A program made the translations under genes and the position numbers. A stretch of 64,000 bases of DNA from NCBI RefSeq assembly GCF_035304305.1, contig NZ_DATGQG010000022.1, positions 11,476-75,475 of the forward strand, written 5' to 3'. The notes beneath the pieces were generated by a model. It was not told the DNA's origin and ran no database searches. It saw only the letters and a program-made list of their open reading frames with translations. This document shows positions 17,078 to 25,515 of the stretch, in pieces. Numbering within the stretch: the first letter of the stretch is position 1; each line of letters begins with the position of its first letter. Source of the stretch: Ferrovibrio sp035304305. GTDB lineage: Bacteria; Pseudomonadota; Alphaproteobacteria; Ferrovibrionales; Ferrovibrionaceae.

Positions 17078-17406
17078 GAAGCGGCCTCCTGCAACTTGAG
17101 GATCTGATCGTAGACCATGTCGGCAATGCCAAGGCCGCGGCCCTTGGCCATCTGCCGGCCATACTGGTCATTGAGGAAAGAGCGCCAGGTCGTTTCCGCC
17201 TGACCGCCGCCGAATGTTTTGTCGGGCTGGATATTCGAGGTCATGACTTCGACGATCTGGCTCAGGAAGAAGGCTTCGAATTCCTCGGCCGCCTTGCGGG
17301 CCTTGGCTTCGTTCATGCCGCTGCCGAAGCTGGTCGCACGCTGGGCGCGCGCCTGCTCGACGGCGTAGGAGTTGATGGCGGGGGCGGCGAAGATTGCATC
17401 CGACAT
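17074..17406 (-). CDS. flgJ: Rod-binding protein, FlgJ N-terminal domain only
   Basis: This 110-residue protein corresponds to the rod-capping N-terminal domain of Flg[19 protein letters not shown], then [19 protein letters not shown] and the [13 protein letters not shown] end. It lacks the C-terminal peptidoglycan hydrolase domain found in enteric FlgJ, which is normal in alphaproteobacteria, where a separate muramidase is needed. It lies seven bases after flgI in the same minus-strand operon, and its stop overlaps the start of the FlgN-like gene. It should assist rod assembly in the periplasm. Confidence 0.88.
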
Positions 17407-17413
17407 GACGACC

Positions 17414-18742
17414 TCACATCACCTGGATTTCAGCCTGCAATGCGCCGGCGGCCTTGATCGCCTGAAGGATGGTGATCATGTCACGCGGGCCGACACCCAG
17501 CGCGTTCAGGCCATCAACCAGCTCCTGGAGCGACACACCGCGGTTCAACACACCCAGCCGGCGATCGGACTGGTCATCCACCTGGATATCAGTGCGGGGC
17601 ACGACGACCGTCTGGGCACCGCCGCCGATCTGGCCGGGTACGGTGGGCGTGCCGGTGCCGGGCACGGCCTGGGTAATCGTGTCGAAAACGAAGTTGCCGA
17701 GCGCATCGCGGACGGGCTGGCCGTCGGGGCCAATGCGGGGCACCTGCACGGTACCGGTTGCCGGCGAGGTGCCGGCAATGCCGGCCACGCCGACCGGGCC
17801 CGGGGCGAAGGGATTGGGCTGCGAGACCTGCGGGGTCTCGGTGATGCGGACGGTCAGCTGGCCCTGGGCGATGGCGACGGTATCGATGCGGACATTCGGA
17901 CCCATGACGATGGTGCCGGAACGCTCGTCGATGACGACGCGGGCCATCTGGTCTGCTTCGACCTGCAGCTGCTCGATGGCGGTCATGAAACCGATGATGT
18001 CGTTCCGCCAGTGATCGGGGATGTCGATCTGGACGGTACTCGGATCCATCGCGCGGGCCGTGGGCACGCCGGCGAGGGTGGAAATGGCCTGGCTGATACG
18101 CCGGGCGGTGGTCAGATCAGGGTTCTTCAGTGCCAACCGCAGCACCGGCAGCGACGTCAGCTCAAAGCCGACTTCGCGCTCGACGATGGCGCCGTTGGCG
18201 ATGCGGCCGGAAGTCGGCACGCCGCGGGTGATCTGGGCGGCGGCGCCCTGGGCGCGGAAGCCGGAAATGGCAATCGCACCCTGGGCGACGGCATAGACCT
18301 CGCCATCGGCGCCGAGCAGAGGGGTGACCAGCAGGGTGCCGCCCTGCAGGCTCTTGGCATCGCCCATGGTAGAAACGGTGACGTCGATGCGGCTGCCATG
18401 GCGGGCGAAGGGGGGCAGCACGGCGGTAACCATCACGGCGGCCAGGTTGTTAGTGCGGAAGGTACCGGCGTCGCGGATGTTGACGCCGAAGCGCTCCAGC
18501 ATGGCCTGCAGGCTCTGGCGGGTGAACGGGGCGTTGGTCAGGCTGTCACCAGTGCCGTCCAGGCCGACCACCAGGCCGTAGCCGACCAGCATGTTGTCAC
18601 GGATGCCCTCGAAATCGGCGATGTCCTTGATGCGCGAGCCGGCCCAGGCGGGGGTCGGCAGGGCGATCAGGGCAGCAAGCAGCAGCACCAGGACCTTGCC
18701 CGGCAGGCGGCGGATCTGCAGTCGTTCGGCGAAGCGGGTCAT
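17414..18742 (-). CDS. flgI: Flagellar P-ring protein FlgI, with an unusual insertion
   Basis: The ATG at 18742 follows GAAGGAAG and starts a signal peptide ([18 protein letters not shown]), giving 442 residues. The core is canonical: [20 protein letters not shown], then [23 protein letters not shown] and the C-terminal [17 protein letters not shown]. FlgI is usually about 370 residues. Here a Pro/Gly/Thr-rich insert of roughly 70 residues lies between the [15 protein letters not shown] region and [14 protein letters not shown]. FlgI forms the P ring around the distal rod in the peptidoglycan layer. A good sigma-54 promoter and an FlbD-like palindrome lie upstream. Confidence 0.96.
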
Positions 18743-18798
18743 CGCATCTTCCTTCAAACTCGCGGACGGCCAGAACGGACCATCCCGCAGAAGATGGA

Positions 18799-18814
18799 TG
18801 CGAGTTCCGTGCCA
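18799..18814 (-). promoter_or_regulatory. Sigma-54 promoter for the flgI operon
   Basis: On the minus strand TGGCACG-GAAC-TCGCA has GG and GC exactly ten bases apart and differs from the -24/-12 consensus at one conserved base. It lies about 57 bases before the flgI ATG. Confidence 0.75.
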
Positions 18815-18867
18815 GAGGGTATTTTGTTGATTTTCCTTGCTTTTGTTGCAGGACTAGGGCTGCCCGG

Positions 18868-18882
18868 CGGCAAAATTTGCCG
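18868..18882. promoter_or_regulatory. FlbD-like palindrome between flgI and fliX
   Basis: CGGCAAA-A-TTTGCCG is a perfect 7-bp inverted repeat about 55 bases upstream of the sigma-54 promoter, where an activator of the FlbD type would bind. Related palindromes occur at 23351 and 28021. Confidence 0.6.
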
Positions 18883-18937
18883 TCTTTACCTGCGCAGCCT
18901 TCTCAGGCACCATGGCTTTCAACAAGGCCGAAATCCC

Positions 18938-19372
18938 ATGAGCATCAACAAGATCGGCGGGCCGGGCGGGATCAAGCCCGGTGCCCCCAAGCGTTCGTCC
19001 GGCACCGGTTCAACCGGTGACACCAGCTTTTCCAGCCTGCTGAAGCCGGTAGAGAGGCCGTCCGGCCAGGTCGGCCAGACGGCGCCCGTCGCGGCGCTGG
19101 ACGCCATGCTGACGGTCCAGTCCGTGGACGACCAAGGAGGGGGGAACCGCAGGAACCGGCAGCGCGCTTTCGAGCGCGGCTCCGGGCTGCTGGAGCACCT
19201 CGATGAAATCCGGCTTGGATTGCTGGAAGGACGCCTGCCGGCGGCCAAGCTGCAGGCGCTGGCGCAGCTGCTGCGGAGTGAAAAGCTCCATGTCGAGGAC
19301 CCCCGCCAGGCGGAGGTTCTCGCCGAAATTGAACTCCGCTGTGCCGTCGAGCTGGCCAAGCTCGGCCTGTGA
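18938..19372 (+). CDS. fliX: Flagellar assembly regulator FliX
   Basis: The ATG at 18938 starts a 144-residue protein with the short N-terminal MSINKIGGPGG typical of FliX. A Pro/Ser/Thr linker leads to the conserved helical C-terminus: GSGLLEHLDEIRLGLLEGRL and LAEIELRCAVELAKL. In Caulobacter, FliX couples basal-body completion to activity of the sigma-54 activator FlbD, and its gene is divergent from flgI, exactly as here. The frame stays open far upstream, but that part is antisense to flgI and is not coding. A gene for FlbD itself is not in this window. Confidence 0.9.
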   Translation: MSINKIGGPGGIKPGAPKRSSGTGSTGDTSFSSLLKPVERPSGQVGQTAPVAALDAMLTVQSVDDQGGGNRRNRQRAFERGSGLLEHLDEIRLGLLEGRLPAAKLQALAQLLRSEKLHVEDPRQAEVLAEIELRCAVELAKLGL

Positions 19373-19432
19373 CACCGGCGGGCAATCCGTTTCTTCCTGA
19401 AAAATCAAATACTTAAGGCGTGATCGACGAGC

Positions 19433-19461
19433 TTGCCCCGGGCGGGCCCGATTCATATACT
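19433..19461 (+). promoter_or_regulatory. Sigma-70-type promoter for dksA
   Basis: TTGCCC (19433-19438), a 17-base spacer and TATACT (19456-19461), followed by a GC-rich discriminator (CCGCGCGCC), as in growth-rate or stringently controlled promoters. It lies 56 bases before the dksA start. Confidence 0.6.
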
Positions 19462-19517
19462 CCGCGCGCCGCGACGGGGTGTCTTGAGTCGTCGCAGGTC
19501 TGTCGGAGGGGTTTCGA

Positions 19518-19937
19518 ATGGGAATTCAGTTAAAAGCGAATTATCGGCCGACTGAGAACGAGCCCTTCATGAACCCGCGCATGAAGGAATATTTCCGGCG
19601 CAAGCTGATTGCCTGGAAGGAAGATATCCTGCGGGAGTCCAACCAGACGCTGCAGCATCTGCAGGAGGATACCACCCAAGAGCCGGATATCGCCGATCGC
19701 GCGTCGACCGAAACCGACCGCGCGCTCGAGTTGCGGACCCGGGATCGCCAGCGGAAGCTGATCGCCAAGATCGACGCCGCCATCAAGCGGATTGAGGACG
19801 GCTCCTACGGCTACTGCGAGGAGACCGGCGAGCCGATCTCGCTCAAGCGTCTCGAAGCCCGTCCGATCGCTACCCTGTCGATCGAGGCGCAGGAGCGGCA
19901 TGAGCGCCGCGAGCGCACCCATCGCGACGACCTCTGA
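19518..19937 (+). CDS. dksA: DksA-family RNA polymerase-binding transcription factor
   Basis: The protein has 139 residues, close to E. coli DksA. A long coiled-coil region (MKEYFRRKLIAWKEDILRES onward) carries a DxxDxA-type tip at PDIADRASTETDRA, which in DksA enters the polymerase secondary channel. The globular end (GSYGYCEETGEPISLKRLEA) keeps only one of the four zinc-binding cysteines of the enteric protein, as in other alphaproteobacterial DksA forms. It acts with ppGpp on rRNA and amino-acid gene promoters. The gene has its own promoter and terminator and sits between two flagellar operons. Confidence 0.92.
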   Translation: MGIQLKANYRPTENEPFMNPRMKEYFRRKLIAWKEDILRESNQTLQHLQEDTTQEPDIADRASTETDRALELRTRDRQRKLIAKIDAAIKRIEDGSYGYCEETGEPISLKRLEARPIATLSIEAQERHERRERTHRDDL

Positions 19938-19965
19938 AGCCGCCGCCGCTGCAGCCAGAATGACG

Positions 19966-19993
19966 AAAAGGCCGGTCTTCTGACCGGCCTTTT
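19966..19993. terminator. Bidirectional terminator between dksA and flgH
   Basis: AAAAGGCCGGTC, a 4-base loop and GACCGGCCTTTT form a perfect 12-bp stem with A and T runs at its two ends, so it can work on both strands for the convergent genes. Confidence 0.93.
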
Positions 19994-20096
19994 GCGTTGC
20001 TGCGCCCCTGGCGTTCTTGCCGCGGTCCGCTTCCTGCGGTCCTTACGCGCGTTCTGGCGTGCCCGGATCTCCGGACGGGGGCGGAATAATCCTGGC

Positions 20097-20852
20097 TTAG
20101 AACGGGAAGATGATGTCGTAGATCTGCTGGCCCCAGCGGGCCTGCTGCACGTCGGAGAGCTGGCCGCGGCCGCCATAGGAGATGCGGGCTTCCGCCATCT
20201 GGGTGTGGTTCACCACGTTCGTCGCGGTGATATCCTCCGGCCGGACGATGCCCTGGACCAGCAATTCGCGGATCTCGTTGTTGACGCGGATTTCCTGACG
20301 GCCCTGCACGACGAGGTTGCCATTCGGCAGCACCTGGGTGACCAGCGCCGCGACGTTGACGCGGATCTGCTCCTGCCGGTTGATCTGGCCCTGCCCCTGG
20401 ACCTGGCTTTCGGATTCGACGCCGACCGCGCTGGAAGGCGTGATGCCACTGAAGATGCGCTCCAGGGCCCCGGTTTCGATGCCGAGGAAGTTGGGCAGGC
20501 CTGCGCTCTCGCTGTTGCCGCGCGAGGTGGAGGTATTGTTCTGCACCTGGGCGCGATCCTGCAGGTCGACGCTGACGGTCAGGATGTCGCCGACCTTGGT
20601 GGCGCGCTGGTCCTTGAAGAACTGCCGCGCGCCGGAGCGCCACAGGGAGTTGGCATGGCGCGGCTGCACTTCCGGCGCCGGCATCGGCAGGCTGACCGGA
20701 CGATAGTCGCGCCGCTCGGTCGGGTTATCGATCTTGCTCATCTTCGGCGGCTGGCCGATCTCCGCGAGGCGGTCGAGATTGCCGCAGGCGCCAAGCGAGA
20801 CGGCGAAGCCTGCGATCGCGAGCAGACGGAGCGGGGGGAGGGTGCGGATCAT
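20097..20852 (-). CDS. flgH: Flagellar L-ring lipoprotein FlgH
   Basis: This 251-residue protein starts with a lipoprotein signal: MIRTLPPLRLLAIAGFAVSL ending in the lipobox LGAC. The family core is visible as SLWRSGARQFFKDQRATKVG, VSVDLQDRAQ and the C-terminal GNLVVQGRQEIRVNNE and MAEARISYGGRG. FlgH forms the outer-membrane L ring around the distal rod. It is the last gene of the minus-strand flgF-flgG-flgA-flgH operon, 27 bases after flgA, and is followed by a strong terminator shared with dksA. Confidence 0.97.
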   Translation of the reverse strand: MIRTLPPLRLLAIAGFAVSLGACGNLDRLAEIGQPPKMSKIDNPTERRDYRPVSLPMPAPEVQPRHANSLWRSGARQFFKDQRATKVGDILTVSVDLQDRAQVQNNTSTSRGNSESAGLPNFLGIETGALERIFSGITPSSAVGVESESQVQGQGQINRQEQIRVNVAALVTQVLPNGNLVVQGRQEIRVNNEIRELLVQGIVRPEDITATNVVNHTQMAEARISYGGRGQLSDVQQARWGQQIYDIIFPF

Positions 20853-20879
20853 GACGGCAATCCTTTCCTGAATCCTGTG

Positions 20880-21644
20880 TCAGTTCGAGGCGATCACGCG
20901 CGGCGCAGTATTCACCTGCACCTGGTTCGATCCGATGATCGTCGCCTGGATGGTCTTCTTGCTCTGCAGGTTCATGACCTGCACGACATCGCCGATGCTG
21001 CCGCCTTCCAGCGAACGGCCGGTGGTCGTGATCGTCATGCCGGGGCCCTGGGCAATCATGGTGACCAGCGCATTCTTCGATACGGCCTCCGGGCGGCCGA
21101 CATCACCGACGCGGATCGGCGAACCGGCGAGCAGCGGCCGGCGCGGCGTCTGCCCGACCAGGTCGCTGAGCTGGTCGACGTAACCACTGCCGTAGCGGCC
21201 GGCGGGCACCTGGATCCACTCGATATCGGCACGCGTGATCACTTCGCCGGCGGCGACGCGGTTCTTCAGAACCGGGATCGATTCCACCGGCTGGGCGCGG
21301 CCGCTGACCTTCATCGCCTCGGTCCGGCCGGGAGCGGTGACTGCCGCATAGAAGCGGCCGCTGCGCCGGTCGTAGGTGAAGCTTTCCACCTGCAGGGTGG
21401 CGGGGCCGTTGCCCGGCACTTCCAGATCGTTGCCGATGCCGTGGAAGTTGATCTCCACCGGCTGGCCACCATTGCGCTGCTGCACCAGCTCGGCCATGCG
21501 CTTCGCCACCTCCCGTTCGGTAATGACGCGGCCGGAGGAGAGTGCCGCGACACGCTCCTGCGCCATGGCGGCTGAAACGACGCCGTCCGGCTGGATGGTC
21601 GCGACCGCGAGGCCGGCGAGAAGAAGGATGCGAAACGAAACCAT
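20880..21644 (-). CDS. flgA: Flagellar P-ring assembly chaperone FlgA
   Basis: The 254-residue protein starts with a signal peptide (MVSFRILLLAGLAVATI, cut after AMAQ). The SAF-type C-terminal domain is clear: VLKNRVAAGEVITRADIEWI, then RRPLLAGSPIRVGDV and the final GSIGDVVQVMNLQSKKTIQA. FlgA is a periplasmic chaperone that helps FlgI assemble the P ring. It sits between flgG and flgH, with gaps of 26 and 27 bases, in the flgFGAH operon common in alphaproteobacteria. Confidence 0.95.
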   Translation of the reverse strand: MVSFRILLLAGLAVATIQPDGVVSAAMAQERVAALSSGRVITEREVAKRMAELVQQRNGGQPVEINFHGIGNDLEVPGNGPATLQVESFTYDRRSGRFYAAVTAPGRTEAMKVSGRAQPVESIPVLKNRVAAGEVITRADIEWIQVPAGRYGSGYVDQLSDLVGQTPRRPLLAGSPIRVGDVGRPEAVSKNALVTMIAQGPGMTITTTGRSLEGGSIGDVVQVMNLQSKKTIQATIIGSNQVQVNTAPRVIASN

Positions 21645-21670
21645 GACCAGTCTCCTGAAATCTGCTGCGG

Positions 21671-22456
21671 TTAGCGCAGGCGGCCCGCGGCCTGGAGCAT
21701 TTCGTCGGAAGCGGTGATCACCTTGGAGTTCATTTCATAGGCGCGCTGCGCCGTTATGAGGTTGGTGATCTCCTGCACCGGGTTCACGTTGGAGGTTTCC
21801 AGATAACCCTGGCGCAGGGTACCGAAACCGGCGGCGTTCGGATTGCCCACGGTCGGCTGCCCGGAAGCGGGGGTCTCGAGGAACAGGTTGTCACCGGTAG
21901 CCTCGAGGCCGGCCTCATTGATGAACGTGGCAAGCTGGATCTGGCCGAGCTGCTGCGGCTGCGCCTGGCCGGCCAGCCGCGCTTCGACGATGCCGGTCGC
22001 ATCGATGCTCACCGACAGCGCCCCCTGCGGCACCTGGATGCCGGGCTGCAGCAGATAACCGTCGACCGTCACCAGCTGGCCCTGACCATCGACCTGGAAC
22101 GAGCCGGCGCGGGTATAGGCGGTTTCGCCGGAGGGCAGGGTGATCTGGAAGAAGCCCTTGCCATTGATCGCCAGATCGTAGGTGTTGCCCGTGGTCGTCA
22201 GGTTGCCCTGCTCGTGTATGCGGTAGACGCCGGCGGCACGCACGCCGACGCCGATCTGGATGCCCGAAGGCACGATCGTGTTGGCGTCGGAGGAGGTGGC
22301 ACCCGGACGGCGCAGGTTCTGATACAGCAGGTCCTGGAACTCGGCACGCTGGCGCTTGAACGCCGTCGTGCTCATGTTGGCGATGTTGTTCGAGATCACC
22401 TCGACATTGAGCTGCTGGGCCATCATGCCGGTGGCGCCGGTGCTGAGGGAACGCAT
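21671..22456 (-). CDS. flgG: Flagellar distal rod protein FlgG
   Basis: This 261-residue protein is the standard FlgG length. It begins MRSLSTGATGMMAQQ and has the rod/hook N-terminal motif VEVISNNIANMSTTAFKRQR. The specific FlgG segment DLLYQNLRRPGA follows, and the C-terminus ends TNLITAQRAYEMNSKVITAS. FlgG builds the distal rod and is exported by the flagellar type III apparatus without a cleaved signal. The gene lies 30 bases after flgF in the same operon. Confidence 0.98.
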   Translation of the reverse strand: MRSLSTGATGMMAQQLNVEVISNNIANMSTTAFKRQRAEFQDLLYQNLRRPGATSSDANTIVPSGIQIGVGVRAAGVYRIHEQGNLTTTGNTYDLAINGKGFFQITLPSGETAYTRAGSFQVDGQGQLVTVDGYLLQPGIQVPQGALSVSIDATGIVEARLAGQAQPQQLGQIQLATFINEAGLEATGDNLFLETPASGQPTVGNPNAAGFGTLRQGYLETSNVNPVQEITNLITAQRAYEMNSKVITASDEMLQAAGRLR

Positions 22457-22486
22457 CTTGATCTCCTCGTTCTCTAAATCTTGCCG

Positions 22487-23215
22487 TTAAGCGGAGGTGC
22501 GGCCGAGCCGCTGGATTGCGCTGCGGATACGTTCATGCTCGCTGTCGAGCATGTTCTGCGTGCTCTGGTACTGCCGGAGCAGTTCGATCATGTTGGTCAT
22601 CTCCAGGATCGGCTCGACGTTCGACGCCTCCAGCACACCCTGGGCGATGGTGCTGCTCGCCGGGGCCGGCTGGGGTTCCTGCGCGGTTGCATAGAGGCCC
22701 TGCGCGGTCTTGCGCAGTTCCTGCTCGCTGGCGAAGTTCACCAGGTCGATCTTGGCGATCTGCTGCTGGCCGACATTGATCGTGCCATCGGTGGCAATGG
22801 CCGGGGTCTCGGCAGCATCGGCCGGGATGACGATCTCACGGCCACGGTTGTCCAGGATCGGGTGCCCGCCGGATGTCACCAGCCGGCGGTCGGCGTCCAG
22901 ACGCAGATGGCCGTCGCGGGTGTAGCGGCGGCCCTGCGGGGTCTCGACGGTCAGAAAGCCCGGGCCCGTGATCGCAAGGTCGAAGGTGTTCCCGGTATGC
23001 TCCAGCTTGCCGACCTGCATGTTGCGCAGGACGCCGAAGTCGGTGACGAAGCTGTGCTTTTCCCGGTGGTTCGGGCCTTTGAGGAATTCCTCGAACATGA
23101 CCCGCTCGCCCTTGTAGGCGTTCGAGTTCATGTTCGCCAGGTTATTGGCAATCACGTCCATCTCGCGCCGCATGGTCGAGAGGCGGGACAGGCCGATATA
23201 GCTCACATTCTCCAT
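22487..23215 (-). CDS. flgF: Flagellar proximal rod protein FlgF
   Basis: The protein has 242 residues. The N-terminal MREMDVIANNLANMNSNAYKG-like rod motif (residues about 15-35) and the C-terminal EMTNMIELLRQYQSTQNML helix identify the FlgF/FlgG family. The order flgF then flgG and the absence of the FlgG-specific LLYQNLR segment mark it as FlgF, a proximal rod subunit exported by the flagellar type III system. It is the first gene of the operon. Upstream are a sigma-54 promoter at 23254-23269 and a long palindrome at 23351-23373. Confidence 0.96.
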   Translation of the reverse strand: MENVSYIGLSRLSTMRREMDVIANNLANMNSNAYKGERVMFEEFLKGPNHREKHSFVTDFGVLRNMQVGKLEHTGNTFDLAITGPGFLTVETPQGRRYTRDGHLRLDADRRLVTSGGHPILDNRGREIVIPADAAETPAIATDGTINVGQQQIAKIDLVNFASEQELRKTAQGLYATAQEPQPAPASSTIAQGVLEASNVEPILEMTNMIELLRQYQSTQNMLDSEHERIRSAIQRLGRTSA

Positions 23216-23253
23216 GGCACCTACTCACGGTTTGCCGTTGCTGGCCCTCCCTT

Positions 23254-23269
23254 TGCAGGTCGCATGCCA
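23254..23269 (-). promoter_or_regulatory. Sigma-54 promoter for the flgFGAH operon
   Basis: On the minus strand TGGCATG-CGAC-CTGCA places GG and GC ten bases apart, as required for sigma-54. It lies about 39 bases before the flgF ATG. Confidence 0.72.
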
Positions 23270-23350
23270 CTCTGTAAGCCACTGATTTTTCATATGTATT
23301 TTTGGTTATCAGCCTTGACGGGCAGAATTTGACTGGGTTCCCGAGGGGCG

Positions 23351-23373
23351 CGCCCGGCAAAAACTGCCGGGCG
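23351..23373. promoter_or_regulatory. FlbD-like palindrome between flgF and fliL
   Basis: CGCCCGGCA-N5-TGCCGGGCG is a perfect 9-bp inverted repeat, the longest of three related sites. It lies about 82 bases upstream of the flgF sigma-54 promoter and 77 bases before fliL, so it could act on both units. Confidence 0.65.
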
Positions 23374-23449
23374 GTGACAAAGTATTAACGGCTCGGCCGT
23401 ACCAATGGCAGCGTGAAAGTGGACTCGCAGTCCCGGGGAAGCGGCAGGC

Positions 23450-23953
23450 ATGAGTGACGAGACCGAAGGCCAGTTCGAGGGCGACGACCTCGAAGGCCAG
23501 GGCAAGAAAAAGCGCGGCAAGCGGGCGATCATCATCGCCGCAGCCGTGGTGGTCCTGCTGCTTGTGATCGGCGGCGGCGGCGCGGCCTATTATTTCCTGT
23601 TCGCGGCGCAGCCCGAGGAAGCCGAAGTTGCGCCCGAGGCACCGAAGGTGACGGTCTTCTACGATCTGCCTGACATCCTGGTGAACCTGAATTCAAGCGG
23701 CCGTCAGGCGTCCTATCTCAAGCTGAAGATCGCTCTTGAGCATAATGACCCGCTGGCGGTGACCAAGCTGAACGAGCTTCTGCCGCGTGTGGTGGACAAT
23801 TTCCAGATTTATCTCCGCGAACTGCGTCCGGATGATCTGGTCGGTTCGGCCGGTCTGTACCGGCTGAAGGAAGAACTGCTGATCCGCGTCAACCAGGCAG
23901 TCGCACCGATCAAGATCAACGACGTTCTGTTCAAAGAGATGCTGATTCAGTGA
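23450..23953 (+). CDS. fliL: Flagellar basal body protein FliL
   Basis: The 167-residue protein has an acidic cytoplasmic start, a Lys/Arg stop (KKKRGKRA) and one membrane span (IIIAAAVVVLLLVIGGGG). The periplasmic domain shows the FliL pattern: DLPDILVNLN, YLKLKIALEH and the C-terminal LKEELLIRVNQAV with a FKEMLIQ end. FliL surrounds the stator units at the basal body and supports torque or stator recruitment. It heads a plus-strand operon with fliM (12-base gap), DUF6468 and MotE-like genes, divergent from flgF. Confidence 0.95.
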   Translation: MSDETEGQFEGDDLEGQGKKKRGKRAIIIAAAVVVLLLVIGGGGAAYYFLFAAQPEEAEVAPEAPKVTVFYDLPDILVNLNSSGRQASYLKLKIALEHNDPLAVTKLNELLPRVVDNFQIYLRELRPDDLVGSAGLYRLKEELLIRVNQAVAPIKINDVLFKEMLIQ

Positions 23954-23965
23954 GGCAGGTCAGTC

Positions 23966-25000
23966 ATGGTGGATAACCCCGGCGAAGCTGGCGCGGAATG
24001 GGCCGGTGACGACGACGGCGGGGGTGGTGCGCCCTCCACCCGTATCCTCAACCAGGATGAAATCGACAGCCTGTTAGGCTTTGACGCCAGCGTCGAGGAC
24101 GATGCTGACAAGGCCGGTATACGTGCGATTATCAACAGCGCGCTCGTCTCCTACGAGCGTCTGCCGATGCTCGAGGTGGTGTTCGACCGCCTCGTGCGTC
24201 TGATGACGACCTCCCTGCGCAACTTCACATCCGACAACGTCGAAGTTTCGCTCGACAACATCACTTCGATCCGGTTTGGCGACTACCTGAACTCGATCCC
24301 GCTCCCGGCAATCCTGAGCGTGTTCCGGGCCGTGGAATGGGATAACTACGGCCTGCTTACGGTCGACAGCTCGCTGATCTACTCCATCGTGGACGTGCTG
24401 CTCGGCGGCCGTCGCGGCACGGCGGCGATGCGTATCGAAGGGCGTCCGTATACGACCATCGAGCGCAATCTGGTCGAGCGCATGGTCAATGTCGTGCTCG
24501 ACGACATGCGCGCCGCATTCGAGCCGCTGGCGCCGGTCAACTTTTCCTACGACCGCATCGAAACCAATCCGCGCTTCGCCACCATTGCGCGCCCCGCCAA
24601 CGCGGCAATTCTTGCCCGTCTGCGCGTGGACATGGAAGACCGGGGCGGCCGTCTGGAACTGCTGCTGCCCTATGCGACGCTGGAGCCGGTCCGTGAACTG
24701 CTGCTCCAGATGTTCATGGGTGAGAAGTTCGGCCGGGATTCGATCTGGGAAAACCACCTGGCGACCGAGCTCTGGTCCACCGATGTCGAGATCGAGGCGG
24801 TGCTGGACGAGCAGGTGATGACCCTTGGCCAGGTGATGAATCTCGAGGTCGGCAAGACCGTGATGTTCAACGCCACCCCGGAGTCGGTGATCATGATGCG
24901 CTGCGGCGGCATTCCCATGGTGGAGGGCCGCATGGGCCGCATGGGCAACAACATCGCCGTGAAGATCGAACGGACGCTGAAGAATCTGGGGAGTGTGTGA
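23966..25000 (+). CDS. fliM: Flagellar motor switch protein FliM
   Basis: The protein has 344 residues. The CheY-P-binding motif LNQDEIDSLLGF is at about residues 28-39. The GGxG-type middle domain follows with MLEVVFDRLVRLMTTSLRNF, and the C-terminal SPOA domain includes VMTLGQVMNLEVGKTVMFNA and VEGRMGRMGNNIAVKIE. FliM joins FliG and FliN in the C ring and sets rotation direction on CheY-P binding. Its stop overlaps the next gene's ATG by one base. No fliN is seen in the window. Confidence 0.97.
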   Translation: MVDNPGEAGAEWAGDDDGGGGAPSTRILNQDEIDSLLGFDASVEDDADKAGIRAIINSALVSYERLPMLEVVFDRLVRLMTTSLRNFTSDNVEVSLDNITSIRFGDYLNSIPLPAILSVFRAVEWDNYGLLTVDSSLIYSIVDVLLGGRRGTAAMRIEGRPYTTIERNLVERMVNVVLDDMRAAFEPLAPVNFSYDRIETNPRFATIARPANAAILARLRVDMEDRGGRLELLLPYATLEPVRELLLQMFMGEKFGRDSIWENHLATELWSTDVEIEAVLDEQVMTLGQVMNLEVGKTVMFNATPESVIMMRCGGIPMVEGRMGRMGNNIAVKIERTLKNLGSV

Positions 25001-25515
25001 TGACGCTGACCCTGATCGTCGAGATTGTCGTTGCAGTTCTGCTGCTGATCACGCTCGGCATTTCGCTCGTCCTCAACCGGCGGTTAGGTAACCTGCGCGC
25101 CAACCAGGAAGAGATGCGTCGCCTGATTTCCGAGTTCGACAAGGCGCTGGCCAAGGCTCGCGCCGGCATGACGGAGCTGAAGACAGCCTCTGCTGCCGCC
25201 GACAGCGCCCATGAAGAGCGGATGAAGCAGGCCAAGACCCTGCGTGACGAACTCGGCTTCATGATCGAGACGGCTGATCGTCTCGCCGACCGTCTGGCCG
25301 GCGAAGCCAGCAGCAACCGTGCGTTCAAGCAGCAGCGCGGCGCTCCGGCCGAGCGTGCGGGCGAGCGCCCGGCAGAGGCCGCCAGGTCGCAGACTCCCGT
25401 CATGCCTTTCCCGGCGCGCAAGCCACCGTTCGATGCAGGGGCGCGCGAATTCAGGCTGGAACCGCGCTCGGAAGCGGAACGTGAATTGCTGATGGCGCTG
25501 AGGCAGGCGCGATGA
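25000..25515 (+). CDS. DUF6468-like flagellar-operon membrane protein
   Basis: The ATG at 25000 overlaps the fliM stop by one base; a GTG three bases earlier is possible. The 171-residue protein has one N-terminal membrane span (IVEIVVAVLLLITLGISLVL) and then a long charged coiled coil, with LRANQEEMRRLISEFDKALA at its start. A Pro/Arg-rich linker precedes a short conserved end (SEAERELLMALRQAR). Proteins of this pattern (DUF6468, from memory) occur behind fliM in alphaproteobacteria and have no known function. It overlaps the MotE-like gene by four bases. Its position between the switch and stator-linked proteins hints at a motor role, by inference only. Confidence 0.7.
   Translation: MTLTLIVEIVVAVLLLITLGISLVLNRRLGNLRANQEEMRRLISEFDKALAKARAGMTELKTASAAADSAHEERMKQAKTLRDELGFMIETADRLADRLAGEASSNRAFKQQRGAPAERAGERPAEAARSQTPVMPFPARKPPFDAGAREFRLEPRSEAERELLMALRQAR

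Noticed and set aside
17372..18937. Long open frame running into fliX from upstream
   Set aside because: It is antisense to flgI, has no ribosome site, and only the part from 18938 resembles a known protein (FliX).
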